This document shows, piece by piece, positions 26,016 through 34,933 of a stretch of 64,000 bases of DNA (position 1 is its first letter; every line of letters starts with the position of its first letter). Below the pieces are notes generated by a model. The model was not told where the DNA came from. It made no database searches and saw nothing but the letters and a program-made list of their open reading frames with translations. Source of the DNA: [Clostridium] innocuum (lineage in GTDB: Bacteria; Bacillota_I; Bacilli_A; Erysipelotrichales; Erysipelotrichaceae); assembly GCA_012317185.1 (NCBI GenBank), contig CP048838.1, positions 1,674,001 through 1,738,000 of the forward strand, written 5' to 3'. The translations under genes and the position numbers were made by a program.

Positions 26016-27350
26016 ATGAAGCATTTTGAAGAACATGTTGAGGATGTTTCTCTCATTCTGGACGAAGAGGAATGTTCTGATACAAAACAAACGGATATGA
26101 TTCTGGATGTCGGGGATCGCCCGCCGCTTCTGCAATGGCTGTTTCTGAGCTTTCAGCACGTATTTGCAATGTTTGGGGCAACGATCCTGGTGCCTACACT
26201 GACGGGCTTACCCGTTTCGGTGGCACTTTTTGCAAGCGGTGTGGGAACGCTGATTTATACGTTTGTGACAAAGCGCAAAGTACCCGTATATCTGGGAAGC
26301 TCATTTGCCTATATCAGCGCAGTGGTAATTGCAATCAAGGCGATGGGTGGCAGTGTGGATGCTGCACAGACAGGACTGATGCTGGTTGGTGTGATCTATG
26401 TAGTTGTTGCATTGATTGTACGTGTTATCGGAAAGGAATGGATCGATAAGCTCCTTCCACCCATCGTAATCGGACCGATGATAGCGGTTATCGGATTGGG
26501 TCTTGCCGCGAATGCTGTCAGCAATGCACAATTCATAAAGGACGGGGATCCCCGTGCCATGATCGTCGCAATCGTCACCTTTTTGATTGCGGCCCTGATT
26601 TCCACAAAGGCGAAGGGCTTTTTCAAAATTATTCCGTTTCTGATTGCCATTCTCGGAGGCTATGTGTTATCCCTTTGTCTGGGACTGGTTGATTTTCAGG
26701 CCGTCGTGGATGCCAAATGGCTGTCCTTTCCTGATTTTATCCTGCCTTTTAAAATTGGAAATTTCCGCACCTATAATCTGTACTTCGGTCCGGAAACGCT
26801 TGCGATTCTTCCGGTTGCACTGGTTACGATTTCCGAGCATATCGGCGATCATACGGTACTTGGAAAAATCTGTGGACGCAATTTCTTAAAGGATCCGGGC
26901 TTGGAGCGTACACTGATGGGAGATGGTATCGCAACCGCGGTTTCTGCCTTCCTCGGAGGTCCGGCGAATACGACCTATGGAGAAAATACCGGTGTGATCG
27001 GTATGACGAAAATAAGCAGCGTATATGTAACAGGCGGTGCTGCCTGCATCGCCATTCTGCTGTCCTGCGTTGGGAAGATTTCCGCCTTTATCTCAACGAT
27101 TCCTGCCTGTGTACTGGGTGGTATGAGTATTCTTTTATACGGGGTCATTGCCAGCAACGGCTTGCGTGTACTTGTCGATAACAAGATTGATTTCGGAAAG
27201 CAGCGCAATCTGGTAATCGCCTCTGCCATGCTCGTCATCGGTCTTGGCGGTGCCATACTTCCTGTGGGAAGCTTCATGACCCTTTCGGGAACCGCGTTAT
27301 CTGCGCTTGTCGGCATTATCCTGAATCTGATTTTGCCCAAAGCGTCTTAA
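26016..27350 (+). CDS. uraA: Uracil permease (NCS2/UraA family)
   Basis: A 444-residue membrane transporter with about 14 hydrophobic segments. UraA hallmarks are LSFQHVFAMFGATILVP near residue 40, the ERGE-like EHIGDH motif (SEHIGDHTVLG) with the substrate-binding glutamate near 270, and GGPANTTYGENTGVI. The EHIGD motif points to uracil rather than xanthine or urate. The ATG at 26016 follows AAAAGGAG. It takes up uracil with protons for pyrimidine salvage. No upp or pyr gene is next to it. Confidence 0.92.
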   Translation: MKHFEEHVEDVSLILDEEECSDTKQTDMILDVGDRPPLLQWLFLSFQHVFAMFGATILVPTLTGLPVSVALFASGVGTLIYTFVTKRKVPVYLGSSFAYISAVVIAIKAMGGSVDAAQTGLMLVGVIYVVVALIVRVIGKEWIDKLLPPIVIGPMIAVIGLGLAANAVSNAQFIKDGDPRAMIVAIVTFLIAALISTKAKGFFKIIPFLIAILGGYVLSLCLGLVDFQAVVDAKWLSFPDFILPFKIGNFRTYNLYFGPETLAILPVALVTISEHIGDHTVLGKICGRNFLKDPGLERTLMGDGIATAVSAFLGGPANTTYGENTGVIGMTKISSVYVTGGAACIAILLSCVGKISAFISTIPACVLGGMSILLYGVIASNGLRVLVDNKIDFGKQRNLVIASAMLVIGLGGAILPVGSFMTLSGTALSALVGIILNLILPKAS

Positions 27351-27378
27351 TACTTGAGAACAACGTAGCATATGAAAA

Positions 27379-27418
27379 TGGATGAATCCCTGCAGATACC
27401 GGGTGTTCATCTGTTTTT
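27379..27418 (+). terminator. Terminator of uraA
   Basis: GGATGAA, CCC and their complements GGG and TTCATC form an interrupted stem followed by five T, about 30 bases after the uraA stop. Confidence 0.75.
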
Positions 27419-27491
27419 ATTATGGATTGAAATCAGTTAATTTTTTTATTTGCTATACAGATATCACGTGAATTCCGTTATAATATAGGAT

Positions 27492-27911
27492 ATGAACGAG
27501 GAAATAAAAAAGGCTTTGACACCAAAGGAAGCAAAAAAAGAGAAGATGAGAAGAAAACGGCAGCTGCGAAAGGAACGGGAAATACGAAAATTGTGCAGGG
27601 ATACAACAAAAGAGGATCTGCTGTTTCGCGTCATGAAAACATATTCCGTGAATGAAGCAATGGCGCTGAAGACACTGAACGAATACCATATCGAAATAAC
27701 CCGGCAACAGATTGCCTTTGCAAGGAACAGGATGAAAGGAATCCAGGCGAATAATAAAAGAAAGAAATCACATAGGAAAAAGCGAAAGCAACGATTGTCG
27801 GAGGAAAAGGAATATCAGGCATATAAAGAGGATGTCTGTCTGCGTTTTATGGAGACAGGGCAGGTATACACGCTGGATGAATATGCGATTATCAAGGAAG
27901 AAATTTTCTAA
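27492..27911 (+). CDS. Small, very basic protein of unknown function
   Basis: A 139-residue protein rich in Lys and Arg. Residues 9-37 (PKEAKKEKMRRKRQLRKER) and 85-105 (NNKRKKSHRKKRKQR) are strongly basic and helical, separated by a segment that may be a small helical domain (about 45-75, TYSVNEAMALKTLNEYHIE). It may bind nucleic acid, but I know no family for it. TATAAT at 27479-27484 is only 7 bases before the ATG at 27492, so the message may be leaderless; the alternative is an internal start at 27546 behind AAAAGAGAAG. It is 11 bases before the radical-SAM gene. Confidence 0.6.
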   Translation: MNEEIKKALTPKEAKKEKMRRKRQLRKEREIRKLCRDTTKEDLLFRVMKTYSVNEAMALKTLNEYHIEITRQQIAFARNRMKGIQANNKRKKSHRKKRKQRLSEEKEYQAYKEDVCLRFMETGQVYTLDEYAIIKEEIF

Positions 27912-27922
27912 AGGAGAAGAGA

Positions 27923-28786
27923 ATGCAGTTTAAACGAATATATGTGGAAATAACGAATACATGCAATCTGTCCTGCAGCTTCTGCATACAAAATCAAAGA
28001 AAGCCCCGCAGGATGTCAGTTGCACAGTTTTCACATGTCATCAGAGAAATCAAGCCATACACCGGGCATGTATATCTTCATGTGCTGGGAGAACCGCTTT
28101 CCCATCCGGATCTGAAAACGTTTTTGCAGATTTGTGATGAGCAGGGAATGCAGGTGAATCTGACAACAAACGGCACTCTGCTGAAAGCATGTCGTGATGT
28201 TCTTATAAACAGCAGACTGCGGCAGGTCAATGTGTCCCTGCATAGCTTTCCCGAGCATGAGCAGCCACAGTATCTGGAGCATGTCTTCTCCGTGTGTGAG
28301 GAGCTTGCCCAGCGTGGTGTACATATCAGCTATCGCTTGTGGAGTGTACAAAACGGAATGCTATCCGGTGAAAGCACAAGGCTGCTGCAGCGACTTGCCC
28401 GGCATTATCACATATCGCATTCGCAGGAATTTGAAAAGCGTATGCGGCTGGATGTGGGAGATCATCTGCATCTAAATCTGGAATCGGTATTTCAATGGCC
28501 GTCCCTGCAGCATCCGTATGTATCCGATTGCGGGCGCTGCCTTGGGATGATGCAGATGTGTGCAATTCTGAGTGATGGAACTGTTGTACCCTGCTGTCTG
28601 GATTCCAGAGGAGATGTGGCACTTGGAAATATATTTACGCGCTCGTTTTCCTCTATTCTTGACAGTGAGCGTGCTGAACAGATGAAAGCGGGCTTTGCGC
28701 AGCATAAAGTCGTGGAGGAGCTGTGTAAGCATTGCAGCTACCGCCTGCGCTTCACAGAACATAAGAGAGGAGAAAAAAGTGTATGA
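27923..28786 (+). CDS. Radical SAM/SPASM protein
   Basis: A 287-residue radical-SAM enzyme. The cluster motif CNLSCSFC is at residues 14-21, followed by HVLGEPLSHPDL and TTNGTLL. The C-terminal part has further cysteines (CGRCLGMMQMC, PCCLD, CKHC) arranged like a SPASM/twitch domain that binds auxiliary clusters. Such enzymes often modify peptides or act in cofactor maturation, but no precursor peptide is seen nearby. A strong AAAGGAG precedes the ATG. It overlaps the SEC-C gene by four bases, so the two are co-translated. Substrate unknown. Confidence 0.85.
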   Translation: MQFKRIYVEITNTCNLSCSFCIQNQRKPRRMSVAQFSHVIREIKPYTGHVYLHVLGEPLSHPDLKTFLQICDEQGMQVNLTTNGTLLKACRDVLINSRLRQVNVSLHSFPEHEQPQYLEHVFSVCEELAQRGVHISYRLWSVQNGMLSGESTRLLQRLARHYHISHSQEFEKRMRLDVGDHLHLNLESVFQWPSLQHPYVSDCGRCLGMMQMCAILSDGTVVPCCLDSRGDVALGNIFTRSFSSILDSERAEQMKAGFAQHKVVEELCKHCSYRLRFTEHKRGEKSV

Positions 28787-29829
28787 AAGTAGAAAGCATT
28801 AGAGAATTATCATGTTTTCAACAGTATGCTACGAAATTGAGCGAGCAGGGTATTGGGATGAAGGCTGCTGAAGCCTGTATTGTAAAGGAACTGCTGGAAG
28901 CGGATAAACAGCTTCCGGAATTAGAGCTTTTGACCAATTCTTCGGTAGTGGAATTCATTATGATGAACATTGTTAAAGATGCAGCACATGAGGAAAAGGA
29001 CATCACCCTTTCCCGGGTAATGGAAACCATAGAGGAGCTGGCATCTGCAAACACCGAAGAAGAAGCACTTCCGTTGATGACAGAATTTGTCAATAATCTC
29101 AGAAGGCTTTTAAAGAAAAAGAGAACACGGGATATCCGCAAGCTTACAACTACAGATAAAAACTATTATGAGATTGAAAATCTGTTAAATGAATTGGATA
29201 TGCATCTGATGAATGCAAGCTCCTATCCATGGTCACAGGCACTACTTGTGGATGTTTTGAGAAGTGTGGATCTGGATTCCATAACGAAAGGAAATTATGA
29301 ACGCGCCTATGCGGATATTTATGAAATGCATGAGAATCAGGAAGCCTGTGATGCGTGTTATAATCGGTTAATAAAACACTCTCCTGAAGATGCCAACATT
29401 TTATATGGATGGCTGACACAGTTGTGGCAGCGCAGGGACTATGATGCCTGTTATGATATGATTACACGTGGACTACAGCTGCAGGACAGCTTTTTTCAGG
29501 AGATGTTTTTGGATATTGCACGGGATATCGCAGAACAAACCGGTGATGACAGTGCCTATGTGCAATGGAAAAAGCAATATGGGAAGAGGGATACATATAA
29601 ACAGAATTTGACGGATACCCGAGTAAACAAAGTTCAGCTGCCACTGGATACCAGCGCCTATACGGACGCAAAGCCCAATAAACCGTGTCCCTGCGGCAGC
29701 GGGAAGAAATTCAAGGCGTGCTGTAAAAAATACTGGATAAAACAGAGGCACAGGGTGTATGAATATACTGGTAGGAACAACCAACAGAAACAAGGTACGC
29801 TCTGTACAGCGTTATCTGCAGGCATATGA
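28783..29829 (+). CDS. SEC-C motif protein
   Basis: A 348-residue cytoplasmic protein, mostly helical and TPR-like (for example NYERAYADIYEMHENQEACDACYNRLI), with a C-terminal zinc-binding SEC-C motif KPCPCGSGKKFKACC near residues 303-318. SEC-C motifs in SecA bind SecB or ribosomes; in proteins like this the partner is not known. The C-terminal tail past the SEC-C motif (about 30 residues) overlaps the next gene by 71 bases in another frame, so it may be poorly constrained. It is translated with the radical-SAM gene. Confidence 0.8.
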   Translation: MKVESIRELSCFQQYATKLSEQGIGMKAAEACIVKELLEADKQLPELELLTNSSVVEFIMMNIVKDAAHEEKDITLSRVMETIEELASANTEEEALPLMTEFVNNLRRLLKKKRTRDIRKLTTTDKNYYEIENLLNELDMHLMNASSYPWSQALLVDVLRSVDLDSITKGNYERAYADIYEMHENQEACDACYNRLIKHSPEDANILYGWLTQLWQRRDYDACYDMITRGLQLQDSFFQEMFLDIARDIAEQTGDDSAYVQWKKQYGKRDTYKQNLTDTRVNKVQLPLDTSAYTDAKPNKPCPCGSGKKFKACCKKYWIKQRHRVYEYTGRNNQQKQGTLCTALSAGI

Positions 29830-30409
29830 TGTGCAGCTTGTGACACCGCAGGATGTACGGCTTCATGTAAGGATTAAAGAGGATGGTGCGACACCAATTG
29901 AAAATGCAAGGATCAAGGCGCTTGCCTATTATCGCTCTGCCCGGATACCGACCGTTGCCTTTGACAGTGGTCTGTATTTCCTCGATTTGAAAGAGGATGA
30001 CCCGCTGCAGCCGAAAACACATGTTCGCCGTGTACAGGGCAGAGAATTAAATGATGAGGAAATGATCAGCTATTATCGCAGAATAGCCGCAGATTTCGGT
30101 GGACGCCTGCTTTCCGCCTACCGTAACGGAGTTTGCGTTGTGTACGATGAACAGCACATCTATACGTATATGGAGGATATGGAAACGGCAAGAGACTTCG
30201 CCTTTTATCTCTGTGACACGCCGCATGAGCAGCGCACACCGGGATGGCCGCTTGATTCTATTTCCATCGATGAAAAAACAATGAAGTATTTTCATGATAT
30301 GGCGGATACAGAGTATGCAGCTGCAGGGGAGGATGAAAAACGCCTTACCTCGTATAGAAATATGCTGGCATTTTATCGCAGGGCATTCCATCTGGAAGAG
30401 ACATCATAA
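29759..30409 (+). CDS. Ham1/RdgB-like nucleotide pyrophosphatase family protein
   Basis: A 216-residue protein starting MNILVGTTNRNKVRSVQRYL, the nucleotide-binding start of the Ham1/RdgB (inosine triphosphatase) family, with ENARIKALAYYR and FDSGLYFLD matching the later family blocks (usually TFxENAxxKA and ADDSGL). The second half is more diverged and longer than in housekeeping RdgB, so the substrate may differ. It starts 71 bases inside the SEC-C gene, an unusually long overlap, behind an AGAGG-like site. The function is probably removal of non-canonical nucleotides. Confidence 0.65.
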   Translation: MNILVGTTNRNKVRSVQRYLQAYDVQLVTPQDVRLHVRIKEDGATPIENARIKALAYYRSARIPTVAFDSGLYFLDLKEDDPLQPKTHVRRVQGRELNDEEMISYYRRIAADFGGRLLSAYRNGVCVVYDEQHIYTYMEDMETARDFAFYLCDTPHEQRTPGWPLDSISIDEKTMKYFHDMADTEYAAAGEDEKRLTSYRNMLAFYRRAFHLEETS

Positions 30410-30446
30410 CACCTGTTTTCCAAAGAAAGGCTGTTTATCGCGTTGG

Positions 30447-30470
30447 AAAAGGATTTTGTTCATCCTTTTT
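30447..30470 (+). terminator. Terminator before recG
   Basis: AAAAGGAT and ATCCTTTT form an 8 bp stem with a short loop, and the run of T continues to 30470. It closes the radical-SAM operon. Confidence 0.75.
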
Positions 30471-30533
30471 GCTTTCAGGTTATAAAGAATGCCGGATTCA
30501 TGGTATAATAACACTCGAAAAGGATGCGTGGAC

Positions 30534-32543
30534 ATGGAATTAAAAGCATTGCGTATATCAGAAAAAAAGGCAGAGGTTCTTCATAGTATGCAGATTATGC
30601 GGGCAGAGGATCTTTTGACCTGTTATCCGTTCCGGTATGAACATCTGGAGGCGAAGCCCCGGGATACATGGAAAAAGGAAGACAGGATCATCTTCGAGGC
30701 GGTTATTTTGAATCGGGCAAGGGTGATCCGTTTCAGGGGAAAACAGAGTGTTACCCGCTTTAAGGTGATGCTGGAGGATGAGGAGCTTGATGTTTCGCTG
30801 TTTAACCGCCCCTGGGTGTCGGCTTTTACGATGGGGAAGGTAATCACGATTATCGGCAAATATGACGGAGGAAGCCGTGTCACGGCGCTGCAGTATAATT
30901 TTAAGCCTATGAAAGAGCAGCTGGGCATCCATCCGGTATACAATGTTCGTGAGGGGATCACACAGAAGGAGCTGGTCCGCTATATTGATAAGGCATGGCA
31001 GGCCCTGCAGAATCAGATTCCGGATGTGATTCCAAAGCCGTATCTGGAGAAATATCGTCTGATTCCCAGAAAGCAGGCCTTGTATTTCATTCATCACCCA
31101 GCCAGTATGGAGGCGGTGAAGCAGAGCCTTCGGCATTTAAAATATGAGGAATTCCTGAAATTTCAGCTGAGCATGCAGGCGTTAAAGGCCAGGGACACGG
31201 AAATGGTTCAGGGGAGTGCCAAGCAATTCTCCATGGAGGACGTTATGGATTTAAAGCATTCCCTGAGCTTTACCCTGACAAATGACCAGAACAGGGTGGT
31301 TGAGGAAATTTTACAGGATTTATCCAGTGACAAGGTGATGTATCGCATGGTGCAGGGAGATGTCGGCTGTGGAAAGACGATGGTGGCGGCCTTTGGCCTG
31401 TATGCCTGTGTGTTGGCACATAAGCAGGCGGTTTTCATGGCACCCACGGAAATTCTTGCCAAGCAGCATCTCACAAATCTGAAGCGGCTGTTTTCGGACT
31501 TTGACATTACCGTTGACGTGCTGTATTCGAGCCTGAAGCCGGCACAGAAAAAGGATGTACTGGAGCGCTTGAAGCATAATGAAATTGATATTCTGGTCGG
31601 TACGCACGCACTGTTTCAGGATGATGTGGAATATTATGATCTGGGTATGGTGGTTGCGGATGAGCAGCACCGTTTTGGTGTTGCCCAGCGAAAGAAAATG
31701 CTGGAAAAAGGGGAAAAGGTTGATTTTCTGTTGATGAGTGCAACACCGATTCCCCGTACGTTGGCGATTTCCCTGTATGGCGATATGGATGTGTCCACAA
31801 TTCAGGAGCTTCCCAAGGGGCGCTCTGCGGTTACGACAAAGCTGATATCCAGCCGTTCCATGAGTCCGATTCTGGAAGCTGTGCTGGAAAAAATAGATGA
31901 AGGGGATCAGTGCTATGTGGTCTGCCCTGCGATTGAGAAAAAAGAGGATATGGATATGCGCAATGTGACGGATATTTATGAAGGGATGTGCGCATCTTTG
32001 GGGCGGCGCTATCGCATAGCATTGCTGCATGGGAAAATGAATACACAGGAAAAGGATGAGGTCATGGAGCGCTTCCTTCACAGGGAGGTTGATATCCTTG
32101 TGTCCACAACAGTGATTGAGGTTGGCGTGGATGTGAAGGATGCCAATATCATGGTGATTTACGATGCGCACCGATTCGGACTCTCACAGATTCATCAGCT
32201 GCGGGGCCGGGTGGGAAGAGGAACACGTCCCGGATATTGTTATTTATTAAGCAGTACAAAGGATCCGGATTCCCTGCAGCGCTTGAAAATCTGCGAACAG
32301 ACAAGAGATGGCTTTGCGATAGCCCGTGCGGATCTGCAGCTCAGAGGTCCCGGCGATATTCTTGGAACCAGACAAAGCGGTGTACCGGGCTTTATTCTGG
32401 GAGATGTGATTCAGGATGCCAATATTCTGGAGGTCGCGCGTGAGGACGCAGCGGAAATTCTTGCACATCTCGACACAAGCGGCTATGAAGAGATAAAAAT
32501 GTATGTTGAGCATACAGTTGGGAGTGCCACATATCTGGATTAG
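30534..32543 (+). CDS. recG: ATP-dependent DNA helicase RecG
   Basis: A 669-residue branch-migrating helicase for stalled forks and recombination. An OB-fold wedge domain (about 55-160) is followed by helicase motifs GDVGCGKTMVA (I), DEQHRFG (II, DEQH), MSATPIPRTLA (III) and the RecG-specific QLRGRVGRG (VI) with the TRG motif after it. The N-terminus is shorter than in E. coli, as in many Bacillota. The start at 30534 follows AAAGGATGCG; a TATAAT lies at 30504-30509. It is followed 39 bases later by rnc. Confidence 0.95.
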   Translation: MELKALRISEKKAEVLHSMQIMRAEDLLTCYPFRYEHLEAKPRDTWKKEDRIIFEAVILNRARVIRFRGKQSVTRFKVMLEDEELDVSLFNRPWVSAFTMGKVITIIGKYDGGSRVTALQYNFKPMKEQLGIHPVYNVREGITQKELVRYIDKAWQALQNQIPDVIPKPYLEKYRLIPRKQALYFIHHPASMEAVKQSLRHLKYEEFLKFQLSMQALKARDTEMVQGSAKQFSMEDVMDLKHSLSFTLTNDQNRVVEEILQDLSSDKVMYRMVQGDVGCGKTMVAAFGLYACVLAHKQAVFMAPTEILAKQHLTNLKRLFSDFDITVDVLYSSLKPAQKKDVLERLKHNEIDILVGTHALFQDDVEYYDLGMVVADEQHRFGVAQRKKMLEKGEKVDFLLMSATPIPRTLAISLYGDMDVSTIQELPKGRSAVTTKLISSRSMSPILEAVLEKIDEGDQCYVVCPAIEKKEDMDMRNVTDIYEGMCASLGRRYRIALLHGKMNTQEKDEVMERFLHREVDILVSTTVIEVGVDVKDANIMVIYDAHRFGLSQIHQLRGRVGRGTRPGYCYLLSSTKDPDSLQRLKICEQTRDGFAIARADLQLRGPGDILGTRQSGVPGFILGDVIQDANILEVAREDAAEILAHLDTSGYEEIKMYVEHTVGSATYLD

Positions 32544-32582
32544 TGGTATAATATACAGGAAAACAAGAGGAGATACTACGTA

Positions 32583-33266
32583 ATGGATACAATATTTGAA
32601 TGGTTAAAGAATCAGAATATCGCTTATTCCGATAAAAAGCTGATTACACAGGCACTTGTGCATTCCTCCTATGTGAATGAGCATAAGTCCTATGCACATG
32701 ATAATGAACGTCTGGAATTTATGGGAGATGCCGTACTGCAGCTATGGACGACAAAGAAGCTGTTTCTGCTGGAGCCGGAGCTGAGTGAAGGGCAGATGAC
32801 AACCCTGCGTGCACAGCTTGTCTGTGAGGAGGCACTGGCGGAATACAACCGGCAGCTGGGTCTTGGAAAATATCTGATGCTTGGCGTTGGTGAGGAAAAG
32901 ACAGGTGGAAGACAGCGCGATTCTATTCTGGCGGATATGTTTGAGGCACTGCTTGGTGCGGTGTTTCTGGATCAGGGGATGGAGGCAATCGACATTATTC
33001 TGTCTGCAGTCGTTACACCTGCCATCAGCCGTCCGAAAAGTGAAAAGGTGATTGATTATAAGACGAAGCTGCAGGAATACATACAGTCAGATTCCCGTAA
33101 GACGGTGCATTATGAAACTGTAAACGTTTCCGGACCAAGCAATAAGCCGGAATTTGAGGTTATTGTTATGCTGGATGATATCAACCTGGGACGCGGCAAG
33201 GGCTTTTCGAAAAAGCGGGCGGAACAGATGGCAGCCAAGGATGCATTTGAAAAAATGGTAAAATAA
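32583..33266 (+). CDS. rnc: Ribonuclease III
   Basis: A 227-residue double-strand-specific RNase that processes rRNA and antisense pairs. The signature NERLEFMGDAVLQLW near residue 40 carries the catalytic acids, and DxFEALLGAVFLDQG (second acidic site) lies near 118. The last ~70 residues are a dsRNA-binding domain (DYKTKLQEYIQ, then GKGFSKKRAEQMAAKDAF). AGAGGAGA precedes the ATG at 32583. In this window it would act on the candidate antisense/toxin duplex. Confidence 0.97.
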   Translation: MDTIFEWLKNQNIAYSDKKLITQALVHSSYVNEHKSYAHDNERLEFMGDAVLQLWTTKKLFLLEPELSEGQMTTLRAQLVCEEALAEYNRQLGLGKYLMLGVGEEKTGGRQRDSILADMFEALLGAVFLDQGMEAIDIILSAVVTPAISRPKSEKVIDYKTKLQEYIQSDSRKTVHYETVNVSGPSNKPEFEVIVMLDDINLGRGKGFSKKRAEQMAAKDAFEKMVK

Positions 33267-33270
33267 CAGA

Positions 33271-33296
33271 AAAGAGCCGTAACAGGTTCTTTTTTT
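33271..33296 (+). terminator. Terminator of rnc
   Basis: AAGAGCC pairs with GGTTCTT (one G-U pair) and is followed by a run of T, 5 bases after the stop codon. Confidence 0.7.
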
Positions 33297-33603
33297 ACGG
33301 TATAACGGACATGATAAAGTCATAAATGTCTGTGTATAAGCAGAGATAATAGGGGAGTATCGGGAAGCTATGAGACAATCGCTGCAAACATGTGTGAGCA
33401 TATGAACCGGTAAAACGAAGTGTACCGTCGTTTCAATTCTCATACGACTGTAGAGCACCTCGTTATTGTTTACATGAACCCGACTTTTGCCCCCCAAAAG
33501 CAGGAGCTTGTAAAATATTCAAAAAATATCATGTTAAATTTAGGAGTTTTGCCCTTTCCATACGTATATAAGAGTGTATATGGAAAAAAGGAGGATGATA
33601 CAT
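33297..33603. other. Gene-free stretch with two hairpins
   Basis: No convincing coding region. There is a hairpin AAACGA/TCGTTT near 33413-33433, and a TTTCCATA/TATGGAAA inverted repeat (33555-33562 and 33579-33586) just before the ribosome site AAAGGAGG of the broken Rpn-family gene. The latter could be an operator or part of its promoter. Confidence 0.4.
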
Positions 33604-34569
33604 ATGCAAAAATCGAAGGAAAGGGAGTATCCGATTCCCTTTCACAATGATGTATTTTTCAAGTATATGCTGATTGGTGAGGATGCAGGCTCTGCCATGC
33701 TGAGAAGCAAAATCATTGAAGATTTTACGGATTGAAGGTTCAAAAGACACAGGTGCTGAATCCGGAGCTACTGCCGGAAGCCTTTTTCGGAAAACGAGCG
33801 GTTCTGGATGTTGTATTGGAGGATGAAACAGGTCACCTCTATGATTTGGAGATGCAGGTATCCGGGTATACGAAGGAGGAACAGCTGCGTTTTCAGCAGT
33901 ATGGCTACCGCCTGGTCGGAAGACAGTTGAAGCAGGGGGATGATTACACAAAGCTGAAGCCGTTTTATCAGATTATTTTCATAGGAGCCCAACGGTACAC
34001 TGCATCGCGCGATTGTGTTTTTACCGATGATCAGGCAGCGTGTAAAGGAGGTTGGAGGCATAGAGAACCTGACGGAGTTTGAAACCTTCTGCTATGTACT
34101 TGCATATAATCCGGGTGATGCTATACTAAACATGAAGAGAAGGATGGTGAATGTGGCTATGGAAAAATATAATGAGATGCGCGAGGATGGCTCATTATTC
34201 AGCTGGGCGGAATCCATTGAATTTGCAGAGCGAGCAGTACAGGCCAATTTGAGAGAGCAGACAGCAGAGGCTGAAAGGCTCGGACTTGAGAAGGGGTTTC
34301 AGAAAGGGCTTGAACAGGGCATTGAAAAAGGTATCGTGAAAGGTTTGGAAAAAGGCATCGAAAAAGGTATCGAAAAAGGAATGGAAAAGGGTCTGGAAAA
34401 AGGGAAAAGAGCATTGTTGAAATCACAAATAGCACACAAATACGGCAAGGAGGATGACTGGATAAATACACTGCCAGATCATCAGGTTGAGGATGCAATT
34501 CTTCATATTCTGGAATGTGATACATATGATGCTTTGAAAGACAGGCTGAAGGGTAAAGAAGTGAAATAA
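33604..34569 (+). pseudogene. Broken Rpn-family (PD-(D/E)XK) nuclease gene
   Basis: The protein is spread over changing frames. It begins at 33604 with MQKSKEREYPIPFHNDVFFK and stops at 33733-33735; from there one frame over reads LKVQKTQVLNPELLPEAFFG and the nuclease block FGKRAVLDVVLEDETGHLYDLEMQV to about 33990; from about 34015 it returns to the first frame (VGGIENLTEFETFCYVLAYN). The end has GxEKG repeats (GIEKGIEKGMEKGLEKGK) typical of Rpn/transposase-like family members. The middle of the family is missing, so a deletion and two shifts have occurred. Family proteins promote recombination and are often near mobile DNA. A good AAAGGAGG remains at the start. Confidence 0.8.
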
Positions 34570-34664
34570 GTATACACATCGAGCTGATAGGAAAATCTGG
34601 AGCATAACAAACGTAAGGGAGCGATAGTAATCGATCAGCTTCCTTTTTATATTGCAGGGCATGG

Positions 34665-34808
34665 AAAAGAACAGCTGCTTTTACAGCCGGTTCATTCTTA
34701 CTTCAGGATGTATGTTCAACTTCTATTGATCAATACAATCGTGTTGCGTCTGTATGCTTTAAAGCTACCTGCAATTGAACAGGAACCTTACAAACGGATA
34801 CGTTTCTG
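34665..34808 (+). repeat. Dispersed palindromic repeat, copy B
   Basis: Aligned with copy A and with copy C in reverse. It holds the core TTCTATTGATCAATACAATC followed by GTGTTGC at 34721-34747, a left arm starting AAAAGAAC and a right arm with GGATACGTTTCTG matching copy C. A short piece next to the core, present in C, is missing. It stands just upstream of the GH4 gene promoter. Confidence 0.75.
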
Positions 34809-34868
34809 TATAGAAATAACACTTTCGCAAAAAAAGCGATATAGAAATGAAAACGGTATCTTTTTTCA

Positions 34869-34920
34869 TTTACGGATGGGGATTCTCATGTTATAATGCT
34901 TTTGCAGTGGTATATACCAC
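34869..34920 (+). promoter_or_regulatory. GH4 promoter with GntR/HutC-type operator
   Basis: A weak -35 (TTTACG) and a perfect TATAAT (34892-34897) with a 17-base spacer are followed at 34907-34920 by the perfect palindrome GTGGTATATACCAC. That sequence fits operators of the HutC/NagR branch of GntR repressors (TGGTnTAnACCA). It lies at the expected transcription start, where a bound repressor would block the polymerase. The regulator is not in the window. Confidence 0.7.
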
Positions 34921-34933
34921 TAAGGAGGACGAG

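Noticed and set aside
31320..32171. Minus-strand open frame within recG
   Set aside because: A shadow of recG with odd composition and no start signals.
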